64,000 nt of DNA from Gracilaria domingensis (GCA_022539475.1 VCMS01000127.1:62001-126000); one strand, 5' to 3'. Numbered from the stretch's first letter, positions 1 to 11,911 are shown. Notes: generated by a model not told the origin, from the sequence alone. Translations and numbers: made by a program.

Positions 1-768
1 AGTCGACAGCGATGATACACGCCAAGAAAATGATCAGTACTATGATGAGTGACCGGAGCGGACGATTGCGCTTTATGAAGCTTGAAAACGGAAAAAATGA
101 CAGGAACATAGGTCGTTTCTCCTGCACATCACTTGCAATGAGCGAAATTGCAGAGTAGTTCTCCATTGCGCTGGTCGCCAATCTAAGTGGTTCCGATGGG
201 ACTGGAACATTGTCGAAACTGCTCATCACTCGCAAGGCAAGAGCGAAAGGGTGGAATTACCAAGGAATCACGGGGTCGCCGAAACAAAGCTTCGATACCG
301 AAAAGTTCACGGAGTATCATGAGATCCACAGAGAATATTCAGCTGCAGAAACAAAACCACGAGAATGGTTAGGGGCGCGACGAATGAATGTCCCATCCAT
401 GCAACGTGTCATCTGCAGGGACGTTTCGCACTGTGATATTCGCCGTGCCCTGCGTCTTGAGACTATCCTTCAGACGCACATGCATCGCATTTTGAGTTGT
501 GCTCCAATTGCTTACAACGTCACTCTTGCAACATTAATTAGATGCCATTGGTGTCTAACATTATGACGGTACTTCCGTGCACGACAACCCGTGGCGACGC
601 ACGAAGTCACCGGCATCAATTCCACTCTCCACATTGCCACACCTTGAGTTTTTGCATTGATGCATGATGGGTGCGACTAAATAATCATTCTGGTTGTCCA
701 AAAGGTTGCGCGGTAGTTGAAACGATGTTATCTGTGCTTCACTATAATGATAATAGTTTAACCAGGAT
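1..768. other. Left-edge region without a recognisable gene
   Basis: Only short open frames occur here, on both strands, and most lack an ATG start. None resembles a known protein. The right end probably carries the 3' untranslated region of the minus-strand gene that stops at 769. Confidence 0.5.
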
Positions 769-3252
769 TCAATCAAAGAAAAACGAATGCATTCGTCGAA
801 GAAGAAGGCCGTAATCTGATGTTTCTGGTATTTGCCCCGTGCGGTCGCTGACATGCTCGTCTGACCCTTTTGCAAAGTATACTCTCAAATTCACCCAGTC
901 TGGGATCTTCTCATTTGAGTCAACTTGTGAATGCGAGTCATCATGCAATTCCAGGCATGTGCTGTGCCACTCAGTGGCGGTAGAAGCAACAAACGACGAA
1001 TGCTCCAGACTTTCTTCCAAGCCAGTTGCTCCCAGAGGAGTGCGACAATGGGCCAGTCCAGACCTAGTACACCTCGCCAGTTCCGACAACGTACATCCTC
1101 CAATAAACACATCTGAAAAGTCTCCAATCTGACCCGCATCTCCTTCACTGGAGTAATGCGATTGAGTTGCAATATCGGAATCATGACCGCGTTCTATGAC
1201 AATGTCTTCTGCAGCTACATCCGAGCGCCTTTCTTGTCCTAGTGACTTGACCTCCAATTGCTCTCTGGATCGTGATATGAATGCAATGTCACCGAGATAT
1301 GGACGTGGTAATCGAGTTGCTGAACGGCCGTGGCCAACATCATCATCATCATCACGGCATATACGTTCACGTAAGTCTACTGCATCTGTCCAGAACATTT
1401 GTCGTGTACGCCTGTGCAAAACAGAACCCGGCAGGTTCCGAACAGGCAAATTGTTCACCAGATTAGGTGTAGTATGCTCTCCGACATCGACCAAAGCCTT
1501 GTGATGTTTCCAAATTGAGACAGAACTATCAGAGTACTGGGTTAGCTTGGCGTGATGTTTTTCGAAATCTCGTTGTCCTTCTGAAAACATACCAGCAGAA
1601 AGAAGCTGTGCTTTTAAACCATCGCGGGGGGACCATTGCACTACGGATACGTGGCCTTTCTTGTTTGGTTGGACCAAAGTTAGGCCTGTGTTCGAAGCCG
1701 TCTTGTCCAGTTTCTGCAGGTGGGAAAGTGGCATATCAGACCATAGAACTTCACAACTTGGAGACTGCGGTCGCCATGACTCCGTACATTCACTTGTAGC
1801 AAAACTGAACGGTTCTCCTTGCCTTTCGTGAACAGCGTGAAATACTTCTAAATAGCTATGCTTTTGCGAACATAGAGCGATTACATCATAGCTCATTTCA
1901 CTTTGTGAGACCTCACAGACCGACATATAGTCCACAACCGAAGGAAGAGAGAGCGACCAGTCTAGAAGGGGAGCGTGTGGCATTCTAACGTCGATGTAGA
2001 GTAAAGCTATACTCGTTGCAAGAAGCATCTGAAATCCTCCACTCCTCGCCAAAGGTTGAAAAGGTCCCAGTGTAACGCCTCGTTTTGACAAAGACATATG
2101 CTCCTCCAAATCGAATACAACATCACCAGGGTTCTTCGCATCATGGGTCCTCCAGTCAAATCGCCGAATACCGTGGCTGTTAGCAAACAGCACGGTTCTG
2201 GGATGCGTACCATAATGTATCTGTCGAAAACGCAAATTGGTAGCCAATGAGACAGGCTGTAAATCTATGAAGTGCTCATACTTCATCTCTCCAGCTAGGC
2301 AACCGTGAAGACGTTCTGCAGTGCCAGTGAACAAACCATCTTCACACAGGACGGAAAACTCTTCAGCAAGTATCGGATTGAAGCAAGTGGATGCCACTCT
2401 TTGAAGAGGAAATTGGTCCCTCCATTGTACTTTATACTTATCAATCTTTGCCAGAGACACACCGTTGACTGTTGTGGCCAAAAGCATTTGTGGTCCGGAA
2501 TTAGAGGAAGTAGATCTCGAGGAAAGCAAGTCATATATCACACCTGAATCAGAAAGGAGAAAATCCGGAACTTGTTCAACCGTTGCCACATTACCGAAGA
2601 CATGAATGGGTGTCCCATCTCCTTTTTCTTCAACATTAATTTCAGCAACCGTGAGAGAGCTCAAGAGCCCCGTGGGAGAAAAAGCGAGTGCAGTTTGTGC
2701 ATCACCGCCGATGCCGGTCAGCGGGTTCACGTACCCAAGAGTGTGACCGTCCCAGCCATTTGTTCCACTAAGACTAGAGCGAAATTTCGATGAGGTCACA
2801 TTCTCCGTGACGGCCATTGCCTGGAATAAGCCCGGAGTTGATAGACATGGCGGAGGAACAACTTCTGTCCTTGACACCCGCCATGCTTCGTTGCTTAAAG
2901 TTGCTGATTCGGTTTCCAACCTCCGTATCTCTCTGTCATGTTCATCAATGGAATTTGAACCTAAGATTTCTGATTCAAGGTCATTCAGAGGAGCTTCAGG
3001 GCTCACCGCCTTGTTGTAGACGTGGTTGTGGAACAACTTTTTCCGTTTTCGAACCGAAGCAGAGTATGTATCCCGGTTTTCACAATGTTCACCACGTGGT
3101 TCCACAAGTTGATCGGCCTGCAGCTGGGAAGGGAAAAGCCGTGGAACTTCATCATAACGATTCCTATGGACGGCTAGGAAAGGTCTTGTGTTCAGCGAAC
3201 TTAGCCCCCTTATAGTAAAAGATGGATGGGGAAGACTGTAAGAAAAATCCAT
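769..3252 (-). CDS. TAF1C/Rrn6-like WD-repeat protein (RNA polymerase I factor), tentative
   Basis: An intact frame of 827 residues without visible introns. I take the ATG at 3252; the frame can only be extended upstream with non-ATG codons. The middle third looks like a degenerate beta-propeller. It includes RRFDWRT near residue 370, then a hydrophobic stretch followed by DVRMPHAPLLDW, which resembles the DxRMPxxPLLxW strand of TAF1C (SL1 subunit) and plant/fungal Rrn6-like proteins. The C-terminal part is polar and low in complexity, with an acidic DDDDD run encoded by the CAT-repeat near 1340. If correct, the protein would recruit RNA polymerase I to the rDNA promoter in the nucleolus. The match is to a fast-evolving family and was made by eye, so another WD-repeat scaffold is possible. 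It is divergently arranged with the Bud20-like gene, another ribosome-biogenesis gene, about 780 bp away. Confidence 0.6.
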   Translation of the reverse strand: MDFSYSLPHPSFTIRGLSSLNTRPFLAVHRNRYDEVPRLFPSQLQADQLVEPRGEHCENRDTYSASVRKRKKLFHNHVYNKAVSPEAPLNDLESEILGSNSIDEHDREIRRLETESATLSNEAWRVSRTEVVPPPCLSTPGLFQAMAVTENVTSSKFRSSLSGTNGWDGHTLGYVNPLTGIGGDAQTALAFSPTGLLSSLTVAEINVEEKGDGTPIHVFGNVATVEQVPDFLLSDSGVIYDLLSSRSTSSNSGPQMLLATTVNGVSLAKIDKYKVQWRDQFPLQRVASTCFNPILAEEFSVLCEDGLFTGTAERLHGCLAGEMKYEHFIDLQPVSLATNLRFRQIHYGTHPRTVLFANSHGIRRFDWRTHDAKNPGDVVFDLEEHMSLSKRGVTLGPFQPLARSGGFQMLLATSIALLYIDVRMPHAPLLDWSLSLPSVVDYMSVCEVSQSEMSYDVIALCSQKHSYLEVFHAVHERQGEPFSFATSECTESWRPQSPSCEVLWSDMPLSHLQKLDKTASNTGLTLVQPNKKGHVSVVQWSPRDGLKAQLLSAGMFSEGQRDFEKHHAKLTQYSDSSVSIWKHHKALVDVGEHTTPNLVNNLPVRNLPGSVLHRRTRQMFWTDAVDLRERICRDDDDDVGHGRSATRLPRPYLGDIAFISRSREQLEVKSLGQERRSDVAAEDIVIERGHDSDIATQSHYSSEGDAGQIGDFSDVFIGGCTLSELARCTRSGLAHCRTPLGATGLEESLEHSSFVASTATEWHSTCLELHDDSHSQVDSNEKIPDWVNLRVYFAKGSDEHVSDRTGQIPETSDYGLLLRRMHSFFFD

Positions 3253-4030
3253 CGCACCCTGAACCAAGCACAGGAGAGTGTCCTTCTTCCTCCCTGATAG
3301 ACAAAGGTTGCTGGGCTTTCAAACTTTCAGAATCTCGTCAAGTTCACATATGCTCAAAGTTAGAAAGAGATCAGGACGGGAGGGTCTCATTCTGTAGAGG
3401 GGCCTGCCGTGAGGAATTCGGTAGCGCATGCAAAATCGAGCGAGGATGCTTGGGCTGTTCGGCACTGAACATCGTCAAAGGCAGTAAAGTTGGAGACCAA
3501 CACGAAGGCGTCAACTTGGAGTGCAAGGATCTCGCTTCTTTGGGAGTCCCGAACCGAGACCAGTGCTGAACGTTCATGTTTGGGAGGGAGATGCGCATGC
3601 ACAAAGGGAGAAATGTGTGAAACTCTGAAAAATTAAAACTTTTTGTTTTTTGAATAGCCAATAGATCCTCGTTCTATACCAACGGCGCCGGCGGTATGAT
3701 AGGGCGCCGTCCGAGAAACTTTCCGTGCTCTTTCACACGGGACGCTGCCGGCATTTCTTGGGCTTTGCGAATTGTGTGGAGCGTGAGCTGAGGTGAGTAC
3801 GTCCCTTTTGTTTCCTCAGTGAGGAATCCTCACGCGACACCGGCAGTTCACACAGTCAAGGCTCCTTCCCGACGGCATTGCATCCATACGGGCAAGGCGT
3901 GGTGTCAAGCTCTTCTTCTGTCGCGCTCAATCCGCCTCTTATTCAAGAGCGAAGCCTTCGCACTCTTTCATCCGGGCAACGTACTTATCCCGCTAAAGGC
4001 CTATCTACTCAAAGACAGCTTGCCGTTGGA
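3253..4030. promoter_or_regulatory. Divergent promoter region between TAF1C-like and Bud20-like genes
   Basis: This is the intergenic DNA between two outward-facing genes. No convincing TATA box is seen. A GAGGTGAGTACG sequence near 3789 could be a donor site for a 5' untranslated intron of the plus-strand gene, but no matching acceptor is certain. Confidence 0.35.
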
Positions 4031-4402
4031 ATGGGTTCTGGCACAGGGCGCGTTACCAAGAGAAAAGGCAGCAATAAGCGCTCGCGTCGAAAGCGAACGC
4101 TCGCACGCGCATTGGATCAGATCCACGACGATTTGACTGGAAACGGACAATTCAGCGAGGACAGGATGGATGCTTTACCCATCGATTTTGACCTTCCTGG
4201 ACTAGGCCAGTTTTATTGCTTACAATGTGCGCGCTATTTCATTTCAGATACCGTTCTTGCAGCGCACAAGAAAACAAAGAAGCACAAGTTCAGGTTGAAG
4301 GAACTCAAAGAAAAGCCGTATTCGCAGCTTGAAGCTGAAGCGGCTGCAGGTATGGCACCGCCGGATAACGGACCTTCCTCGCTGCAAATGAAGGCAATGT
4401 AA
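4031..4402 (+). CDS. Bud20/ZNF593-type zinc-finger ribosome biogenesis factor
   Basis: A 123-residue protein. The N-terminus is very basic ([17 protein letters not shown]), followed by the family segment LDQIHDDL, the linker [12 protein letters not shown], and one C2H2 finger (CLQC at about 62-65, then H..H within [10 protein letters not shown]). After the finger come RLKEL and the family motif [13 protein letters not shown]. This order and length match yeast Bud20 and human ZNF593, which bind pre-60S particles and help their nuclear export. The frame is open upstream to 3878, but only the ATG at 4031 gives the usual short basic N-terminus; the upstream part is serine-rich and unlike the family. 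No intron is seen in the coding part. Confidence 0.9.
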   Translation: MGSGTGRVTKRKGSNKRSRRKRTLARALDQIHDDLTGNGQFSEDRMDALPIDFDLPGLGQFYCLQCARYFISDTVLAAHKKTKKHKFRLKELKEKPYSQLEAEAAAGMAPPDNGPSSLQMKAM

Positions 4403-6442
4403 GAATAGCACTTTGAGAACCATTAGAGCTTGATCATGGTGACTTTACATACAAACATCTTTGTTTTTCTGCCGCACCGGTCAGATAGGGAAGATTATTG
4501 TCACTTTGAAACAACGTGCTACACTTGTATCAACGGCAACAATTCGTGGCGAAAAGCATGACAGTCTCGTTTCTAGATGGCAACGATTCATGTGCAGCAC
4601 GTGCGGCATGATTTGCGAGGAGCAACTTTGGTAAAAGTCAGAGCAGGGTTCGAGAAAAACTGTCATTGCGGATCGGAGAAACACGTTTAAGAGGCAACGC
4701 ATGCAAACTGGGATTTTCTCAAGTGATATGGTGTTAGATTGACGATTCACCTTCAGAGCCTTGAAAGCATCCGCAATCAGTCGTCACGGACAAAAGCTTG
4801 AGCACCACCCGATTCAGAGCTGGGAGTTGAGAGCGTTCATGTGAGGTGTGTTTGGCTGTGAATTCATGGGAGCGTGCCTGGCGGCAGCGTTGATTGCCGT
4901 ACAAGACGAGCGGGTGGCGTTGACTGACGACGATACGTTGTGCATTGTGGTGGTGGGAGTTCTATTTGCGGCGTTCACCAAACCGCCCGGCACGCAATGT
5001 GAGAAACGTGGGGCGTTATGAGTAGGATGACAGAAGGTAGGGCTAGCAGTGAAGGATGGAACATAGCTTTGCATTGCTCTGCGCCATGATGGACTAGAAC
5101 AGACTGTTTGTTTGTGTGTAGCTCCGTGATGGTTTATGGCTGAAGTTGAACGGCTTGTGTTGTAAGTTTTGTGAGGCACAGGCGGCATTGTCAAGGGATG
5201 CCACGATTTGTGGAAATGTATGTACCTTCATAGGCTAAAGGTTTACCGAACTGTACACGAGAGAGACGGGATTGGTCTGAGCGTGTAAAAAAATGGTATG
5301 CGGTTGCAGACGTGTGCAGGTCATATCGGGTAGGACGGTGCGCGCTCTGACAATTCTCAGCTTGACACGGAACTGCATACTGGGCGGATGGACATTCCAC
5401 TTGCTTGGCGTGGTACGGAACGGGAGGACGCCCTTTGTGGCGCAGATATGCAGCTGGATGGAAGTGAATTTGAGGGTTTTGTACCAGCGATCACGAGAAT
5501 CAATCTATTGAGTTGAGCTGAAAAGTGGAGGGAGCGAGGAGAAAAGCGCGAGGTCGGACGCGAGTTGAGGAGGTGCTGGCACATGGAGCGGACCTTCGAA
5601 GCGTTGGGTGGCGGCGGCACACACGTGCATATGGATTGTGGCATCTGACGCGTAAATCCAGTGGCAGGTTAGGTACTGGTACGATTTGTTGACAGGCATG
5701 ACGATGCGGTTGATTCGCTTTGTGATGAAGTGTCGTGTGTAGTTGTGGCGACGTAGTGATACAGGGAATTGATGACGAAGGCGGCTGGTGAGACAAAAGT
5801 TTAACACGGCGAGGTGCGGGGTGGGTAAGAGTCTCGAAAGGGGGCGTTTTGACAGACGGGCCCACACGGTGTGGCAACAGAGGATTATAGCGAATTTGGG
5901 TGGGAAGCGAGCAAAGCGTACGCAACGTGAGCCAATTACGCGCAGTTTGCTCGACTAGGCGCGCGTCTCGAGACGGACACGACACGACACCGAGGACATA
6001 ACAGTGGCGCGGTGCCGGCGACGGTACGCAGAAGCTGCTGGCGGCGGCGGCGGGAGAGCGGAAGACGGCGCGCGCCGGCGTGGCTCGACGCGCTGCGGCG
6101 CGCGTGGAAAATGTTTTTTTTGGCCGCTATCTCCTCGCGTTGAGATGAGGCGCCGCGCCTTGACACTTGATTGGCGCGCGCGCGCGCGCGCGCGTGGCGG
6201 CGGCGCGCTTTTCGCGCGCATTAAAGGACTGGTGGCGTCGCGTGCGCGCCGCGCCCGGCCGCTGCCCGTTGGTGCGTGCTGCTGCTGCTCCTCTTTCGTG
6301 CGCCGTTCTTCCTCCCCCTGCGCCGCCCGCCCGCCCCGCGCCGCGCGCACCCCCGCCACACCACCCCACCGCGCCGTTCCCCCTCCCCAATTGTGTCTGT
6401 TGCTTTTGCTGACCGCTCTCTGTGAGCCGCGCTCTACAAGTC
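4403..6442. other. Gene-free stretch of about 2 kb, becoming very GC-rich after 5950
   Basis: Minus-strand frames at 4814-5194, 5505-5867 and 5500-5985 are open but have unrelated, overlapping low-information products. I see no family match. From 5950 the sequence turns into GC-rich simple sequence with a 21-nt CG alternation at 6174-6194. The C-rich tract 6300-6400 and the CTCTCT just before 6443 resemble the 5' leader of the next gene. Confidence 0.45.
6174..6194. repeat. Alternating (CG)n tract
   Basis: 21 nt of strict G/C alternation lie upstream of the small gene at 6443. Similar runs occur at 10562-10584, 11912-11934 and 20275-20296. Such runs are known to favour Z-DNA under negative supercoiling. 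Confidence 0.85.
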
Positions 6443-6596
6443 ATGTCCGAGACGTACACCACGCCCGACGACTGGATCCTGGTGCACCACGCGCGCGACG
6501 CGGCGCTGACGCCACCCAGCTCGTTCGCGCTGCAGAAGGACCACTCCGTGCCCATCGACACGCTGTTCCGCTCGCGCTCGCGACGCAAAGACAAGC

Positions 6597-6633
<37 letters not shown>

Positions 6634-6709
6634 CAAGGGCAAGAGCAACCCGCCGTCGCCCAACGGCAGCTGCAACGGCGGCATTCCAAACCCGCTCCGC
6701 CTGCAATGA
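6443..6709 (+). CDS. Small unknown protein with glycine-rich tail
   Basis: An 88-residue frame starting at the ATG in GTCATGTCCGAG; the frame opens a few codons earlier only through a GTG. Codons use G or C at the third position almost without exception, which matches the neighbouring real genes and supports coding. The N-terminal half is ordinary sequence (SETYTTPDDWILVHHARD, then an SSFALQKDHSVPIDTLF stretch), followed by a basic patch RSRSRRKDKR, eleven glycines from a (GGC)n repeat, and a short polar tail. There is no signal peptide or membrane segment. I do not recognise the family. The stop is followed by an AT-rich ACTATATATATCC that may belong to the 3' end signal. Confidence 0.6.
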
Positions 6710-7411
6710 GCGCGTGGTTCTAACTATATATATCCTCCTGTAACTTGAACTTGCCGAGTCGTCGCCGCTTGTGGTCGTTTTGCTGTTGCGTTGGTTGCCC
6801 GCCCGTCACCTTTTACCTGTACTCTCTACGCCCCCCCCTCCACCCCCCACCCCCCACCCCATTTCGGTCTCCCTGCCCTGCTCTTCGTATCCCACAGTAA
6901 ACACGCCAAGCACCCACACACACCCCCCCCCCCCCCCCCGCCCCACCCGCTGCAGCCTCCGCGCGCGCGCGACGCGTCGCGCGTCGATTTCGCAACGCGA
7001 CGGCGGCGGTCAGCGCTCCACACGCCGCGACGCGCCACGCGCGCCGCTCGCTGCGCGCCGCACGACGTGCACGTGCATCGGCGCGCGCGCGTGGCCACGT
7101 GTGCAGCTCGCTGACGCACGCGCCGCGTGTAACTTTTCGCACCTCGCCGCCTCCATCTGCCATCTTCCACACAGCGCGCGCGCGCGCGCGCCGCGCCGCG
7201 TGGCCACGTGCGCGCGCGCCGCAATCAACAAGCTGCTCCCCCGTGCGCTGCCGCGCGCGCGCGTGCGGCCGCCGCGACGCGCGCGTTTCTCCGTCGGCGG
7301 GGGCGCGCTGCCGGCGCGCGCGGAGCTGCGGGCGAGGCGGAGCGCGCGTTTGCCTTCGCGCTGCGTGCGTTGCGTTCCGCGCCGGGCTGCGTTGGTGCCG
7401 CCGGCGGAGCC
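6710..7411. other. Intergenic region with C-rich tract and CG-rich simple sequence
   Basis: Contains a coding-strand pyrimidine/C-rich stretch at 6825-6960 with a run of 17 C at 6923-6939, then highly CG-rich DNA up to the glycosyltransferase start. It is probably promoter plus 5' leader of that gene. Long frames on both strands here are composition artefacts. Confidence 0.4.
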
Positions 7412-7485
7412 ATGAACTCTCGCACTTCGTCGCGCCTCGTGTCCAGGGCGGCGCTCGAGGCGGGCGCGCCGCCGCTGCAGCAGCA

Positions 7486-7522
<37 letters not shown>

Positions 7523-9961
7523 ACGCACGCCAAGCTGCCGGCCAGCCGCTCCTCGCAGCCCAGGATGGACAGGCCGCTGTCCAGCTACAGCGCGGCGCAG
7601 CTGGCGTCCAGCCTGTCCAGGCAGTCCGCGTCGCTGCTCAAGTCGGCGCGCAAGCTGTGGAAGCGCCTCAACCACGACGGCTCCGGCAAGCGTTCGCGCC
7701 TGGCGCACATGATCGCCGCCTTCAAGATGGGCCTGTACTTCAAGGTTTTCGTCACGCTGCTGCTGCTTGTGCGCTTTGCCTCCCACTCGTCGCAGAGAAC
7801 GTACCCCGCGGCCGCCGTGCTGCGACAAGATCACTTGTATAACGTGGCTTCTGCGCCGCTTTCGCCGGCCATGCGCATCATTGTGCTGTCCGATGGCGCC
7901 ACTCCGGACAACCTGCGCTCCTTGCTGCAGTCGCTGGCAGACGCGGACTATGAACGAGATACCGTGTCCCTCGATGTGTGGCTCTTTGCTTCTTCGTTTT
8001 GCGACTATTTTCCACTTCCGCTCTACCCGCTCGCCATGGCCGTGTTCGGTCCCCCTCGCTTCGATCACTCTATCCCGCAAGTCGTCGAATCCACCCAGTG
8101 GCCCCACGGCGAGAAGAGTCTCATCGCGTATAGAGCCGAGCCCGATTTGTGCAAGCTGTGGGAGTCCAGTCGCGGCACTGCAAACGAAACGCTCTTGTTC
8201 ATTCATGCCTCCGTCGCCAAGTCCGTTTCGCCTGCTTATTACACCTGGCTCAAGCGCACGCGACAGGCCATCGACCGCGGCATGATTGCCAACGCGGGCG
8301 TCATCTCGCTGGACTCTGTGGTCGTGCCTGACGTCGTTCCGACCAGCGACCGCGCCGTCATGCTGGAGCAGTTCTTTCCAGCCACGGCTGCATTCTCGCC
8401 CACGCAGGATGTTTGGATTACCTTTTTGAAGTGGCATGTCATGCATTCCAGCCGCTGGTTTTCGCATCCTACTCTTGGCCGCGAACTCAATCTGGGCGGC
8501 TACGATTTCATCGAATCATTGCGCGTTGACCCCGTTCGAGCTTGGTTTGCGCAGTTTCTCAACCTGTATCGAGAGCGCGTGCTGCACCCCATGCTGCCGG
8601 ACAAGGAGACGTTGCTGCTACGGATGCCGCGTACCACGGGGTCGCGAGTGGCGGGCGCTGGACTGCTGTTTCAGGTTCACCTTGACACGCAGTCAGAGCT
8701 GGATGCCAACCTGTTCGATGGTACTATGAAAGACACTGCTGTGCCAGAACAGCCGGTTTTGGTCAAGTGGAATGCGATGGTAACCACGGCCGATGCAGGA
8801 TACGGCCTGTCGAGCTCAAAAACAGCCGGCAAGACGCGGAGCGCTGTGATCGAGGATCTTTTGAGCAAGGAAGGCGCAACGATGTACAGGAGTGTTCTTC
8901 GTCGAATTGGGGAGTTTGCGCGGTCGAGGGGCACCTCGAGCGTGTCATTCACGCTGGCAACGGCGGCATTTCTCGAAACGACTATGAGCTGGTTGTGTAA
9001 TGTTGCGGCGTTGGATATTGCACCTCCGGCGATGGTGATTGTGACCAGTGAGCAAAAAGTAGCCGATGAACTTGTCAAGTTTATGGGCATGCACCCGAGA
9101 TTGGAGCAAGGCTCGTTGATTATCTCGTTGGATGGGGCGGTAAAGGCGATTGCTGTGGCCGACTCTCCGGGTGCGGGGATGAAGTATGGCACGCAGGAAT
9201 ACTGGGCGCTGATGCTGCAGCGCACTTTTCTGATTCGGGACTTGCTGGAGCATGGGGTGTCGATTTTGCACTTTGAGACGGATCAGATCTGGCTGAGTGA
9301 CCCCATGCCGTACGTGCAGCATGAGCTGAAGTTTGACGGCGGCGAGGACTCGGAGGTGGAAGACTTTCGGTATCCCGACATGGTTGTGAGCCGCAGCGGC
9401 AGTGAGATTGCCGGCAACTTTGTGTACTTTCGGCCGAGCATGAGCACAAGGCAGCTGCTGTCGACGGTAGTGGACCGGTTTTACCTAAGCTACAGTGCGT
9501 GTACGGCGGCGCGGCGGCGTGGCGGTGGGGGGGACACGCTGGTGATTGCCAACGACCAGACGCTGCTGACGGCTCTGGTGCTGGGCGGGGACGCGCGGTA
9601 CCGGCGGCGGTACCCAGGAGTGAAGTACAGGGAGCTGAACAGGGAGCTGTTTGTGGACGGGCGCTGGTTCCTGGACTTTGAGGACGAGAGCGGGAAGCGG
9701 GTGGGCGAGCGCAAGTTCTACACGAGCGAGGCGAGCTTGTACCCCGTGGTGCTGAACAACAACTTTGTGACGGGGCTGGAGGCCAAGACGGAGAGGGCGC
9801 GGAGGTTTGGGTTCTGGTTTGTGGGGAGGGCGGACGCGGAGGGGGGCGGGGAGTGGAGGTGCGACGAGGCGAGCGTGCTGACGGCGGCGCGCTCGGGGTC
9901 GAGCAAGGAGGAGCGCGAGGCGCGCGTGGTGGAGCTGGGGAGATCCAACACGCTGTTGTAA
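7412..9961 (+). CDS. Type II membrane glycosyltransferase with two catalytic-like domains (C-terminal GT77/Nucleotid_trans-like)
   Basis: An 849-residue intronless protein. The first ATG is at 7412; the frame extends upstream only with non-ATG codons. The N-terminus is cytosol-like with a proline run from (CCG)n at 7488-7523. One hydrophobic segment near residues 98-125 (MGLYFKVFVTLLLLVRF) would make a Golgi-type signal anchor. A first GT-A-like domain starts near 153 (MRIIVLSDGATPDNLRSLL) and includes FSPTQDVWITFLKWH near 330. A second domain from about 500 to 790 has LEHGVSILHFETDQIWLSDP near 617, the counterpart of the DxD-bearing (F/L)xTDxxWLxDP motif of GT77-type enzymes. It probably builds a cell-wall or secreted polysaccharide or a glycoprotein glycan; donor and acceptor cannot be read from sequence. 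The stop lies in an AT-rich TAATATATAG. Confidence 0.8.
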
Positions 9962-10561
9962 TATATAGGTTTGCGTTTGCTGGCGCTGGCAGTTGCGGCG
10001 GCGGCGGCGGCGGCGAGCGCGCGCAGCTCGGGCGCGCTGAGCGCGCGGCTCAGCCAGAGGCGGCGCGCGCGCGGCGCGGCGCGCCGAAGCAGCGGCGCTC
10101 AGCCAGCGCCGATGGCGTGCTGGCTGAGAGCGCGCGCGCGCGAGCACGACAGCGCGCGCCGCGCGCGCGCGTGACCGCGCGCCGCGCGGTAGCCCGCGGT
10201 AGCCGCGTGATGATCGCAGTTGGAACTGTTTGTTGTTGTAACACTGCCGCCTGCGCGCCCTTTTAATTTTGGCGGGAGAGCGCCGCCGCGCGCTGTCGGA
10301 CGCCCGCGCCGCCCGCGCCGCCGCGCCGCCGCGCCGCCGCGCCGCCGCGCCGCCGCGCCGCCGCGCCGCCGCCGCGCCCTCCCGCCGCGCGCCGCCCGCT
10401 GGCCGCGCCGCCGCCGCCAATGGGCGCGGGCGGCGCCGCGCTCGCCGCGCGCGCCGCGCGCCGCCGCGCGCTCATACGCCGCGCCGCGCGCGCGCGCTTA
10501 TCGAAAGGCGCGCCTGCGGGCGCGCTACCGGCGGCGCGCACATATCGGCGCTCGCTGTCGA

Positions 10562-10584
10562 CGCGCGCGCGCGCGCGCGCGCGC
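10562..10584. repeat. Alternating (CG)n tract
   Basis: 23 nt of strict C/G alternation lie in intergenic DNA downstream of the glycosyltransferase. Confidence 0.85.
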
Positions 10585-11716
10585 ACACGCACGCACACGG
10601 AGCGCGGGCACGGAAAAATAGAACACGCGCACGGCGGCGACGGTCGGACGCGCAGCGAGGTGGCGGGGGGGGACTGCAAGCGCGCGGGCGCGCGCTGTCC
10701 ACCGACGCGCTGTCGGCCGCGCCGGCTGGAAGGAGCGCGGCGCGCCACGGCGGCGCGGCGCGCGGCCGCAGGCGCGCAGAAACGTTGTCACCTTGCGCCC
10801 CCCCTTTCCCACACCCACCACCGCCGCGCCCACACCCACCACCGCAGCCGCGCCGCGCCGCGCTCCCGCCGCCGCCTCCGCCGCGCGCCGCCCCCCCTCC
10901 CCCGCCGCGCCGGCCGCGCTCGCTGCGCGCGCGTGACACGGCGCACTTTGCTCACTGTACGTTTTTTTGAACATCGTGTCAGGCGCGAGCGCCTCCCCCT
11001 CCGCTCGCTGCGCCTGCCGTCATATTCGCGCGCCGCGCCTACACACCGCGCTTTCCGCGCGCGCGTGGCGCGCCGCGCGCCGCCCAGCGACGCCGTCGCC
11101 CCCCCTTTTTTCTGGTGCGCCTGCGCGAGTCGTGGCGGCGCCGCCGCCGCCGCCGCGCTGCCTGGCGGCGGGCAACGCTTGTGCGCGCGGTCGAGGCGCG
11201 CCCGTGCACGGGCGGCGGGATGGGGGGGGAGCTGCCGGCGGTGGTGCCATGCGCGGCCCGTGGTTCCGCGCGCGGCTGGCGGTATCGGATGCCCCGCATG
11301 CCGTCCTCAACTTAATAGATCTCGTGCCCGCGCGCGGTGAGCGATCAGCTCCCGCGACTGCGGACCGTTTGTAGATAATAGTGGGACAGTGGGAGGGGGG
11401 GAGGGAGGGGGGGAGGGGGGGGGGCGGGAGGCGGCTTGCAATCTCAAGCCAGGCCCGAGTTGCGCACGGGCAGGTGGCGGTTGCAGCGTTCAAATTAGAG
11501 GAACGGACGGAGGATCAACAGCACTGTGGCGCAGTGTGAGTGTGCGCGACTGCGTGTGCGCGCGTGAGCGCGTGGGCGCGTTTGCGTGCGCGCGCAGCTG
11601 GTGAAAGCGTGTCAGCGGGCGCACAGCCTCCAGCTGTGACTCAGCCGTGTCCAAACGCGACGCGGCAGCGTAACATGGCTGCGTGCGCGCGCGCGTAACC
11701 GCCGGTCACACGGCGC

Positions 11717-11719
11717 GCC

Positions 11720-11762
<43 letters not shown>
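11717..11762. repeat. (CGG)n trinucleotide repeat
   Basis: About 15 units of GGC are flanked by CG-rich DNA. It is non-coding as far as I can judge. Confidence 0.85.
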
Positions 11763-11911
11763 GCGGCGCCACTTTAAGCCACCGCGGCGCGCGCGTCGGC
11801 GACGCGGCGCGCCACCGCTGGTGGAAGCGCCGGTGGACAGCGGACGCCGTCTGACAGGCGGTGCGTATCGGCAGCCGCGCGCGCGCCGCAAACCCCCTCT
11901 GCGCGGCGATA

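Noticed and set aside
1336-1358. CAT trinucleotide repeat as a possible regulatory or CRISPR-like repeat
   Set aside because: It is simply the Asp-run codons of the minus-strand gene. No CRISPR-type spaced repeats occur anywhere in the window.
7010-8467. 485-residue open frame on the minus strand
   Set aside because: Antisense to the glycosyltransferase and made open by GC-rich codon bias; the product is Arg/Gly/Ala-rich with no family character.
9485-10420. Minus-strand frame of 311 residues
   Set aside because: Overlaps the end of the glycosyltransferase and CG simple sequence; composition artefact.
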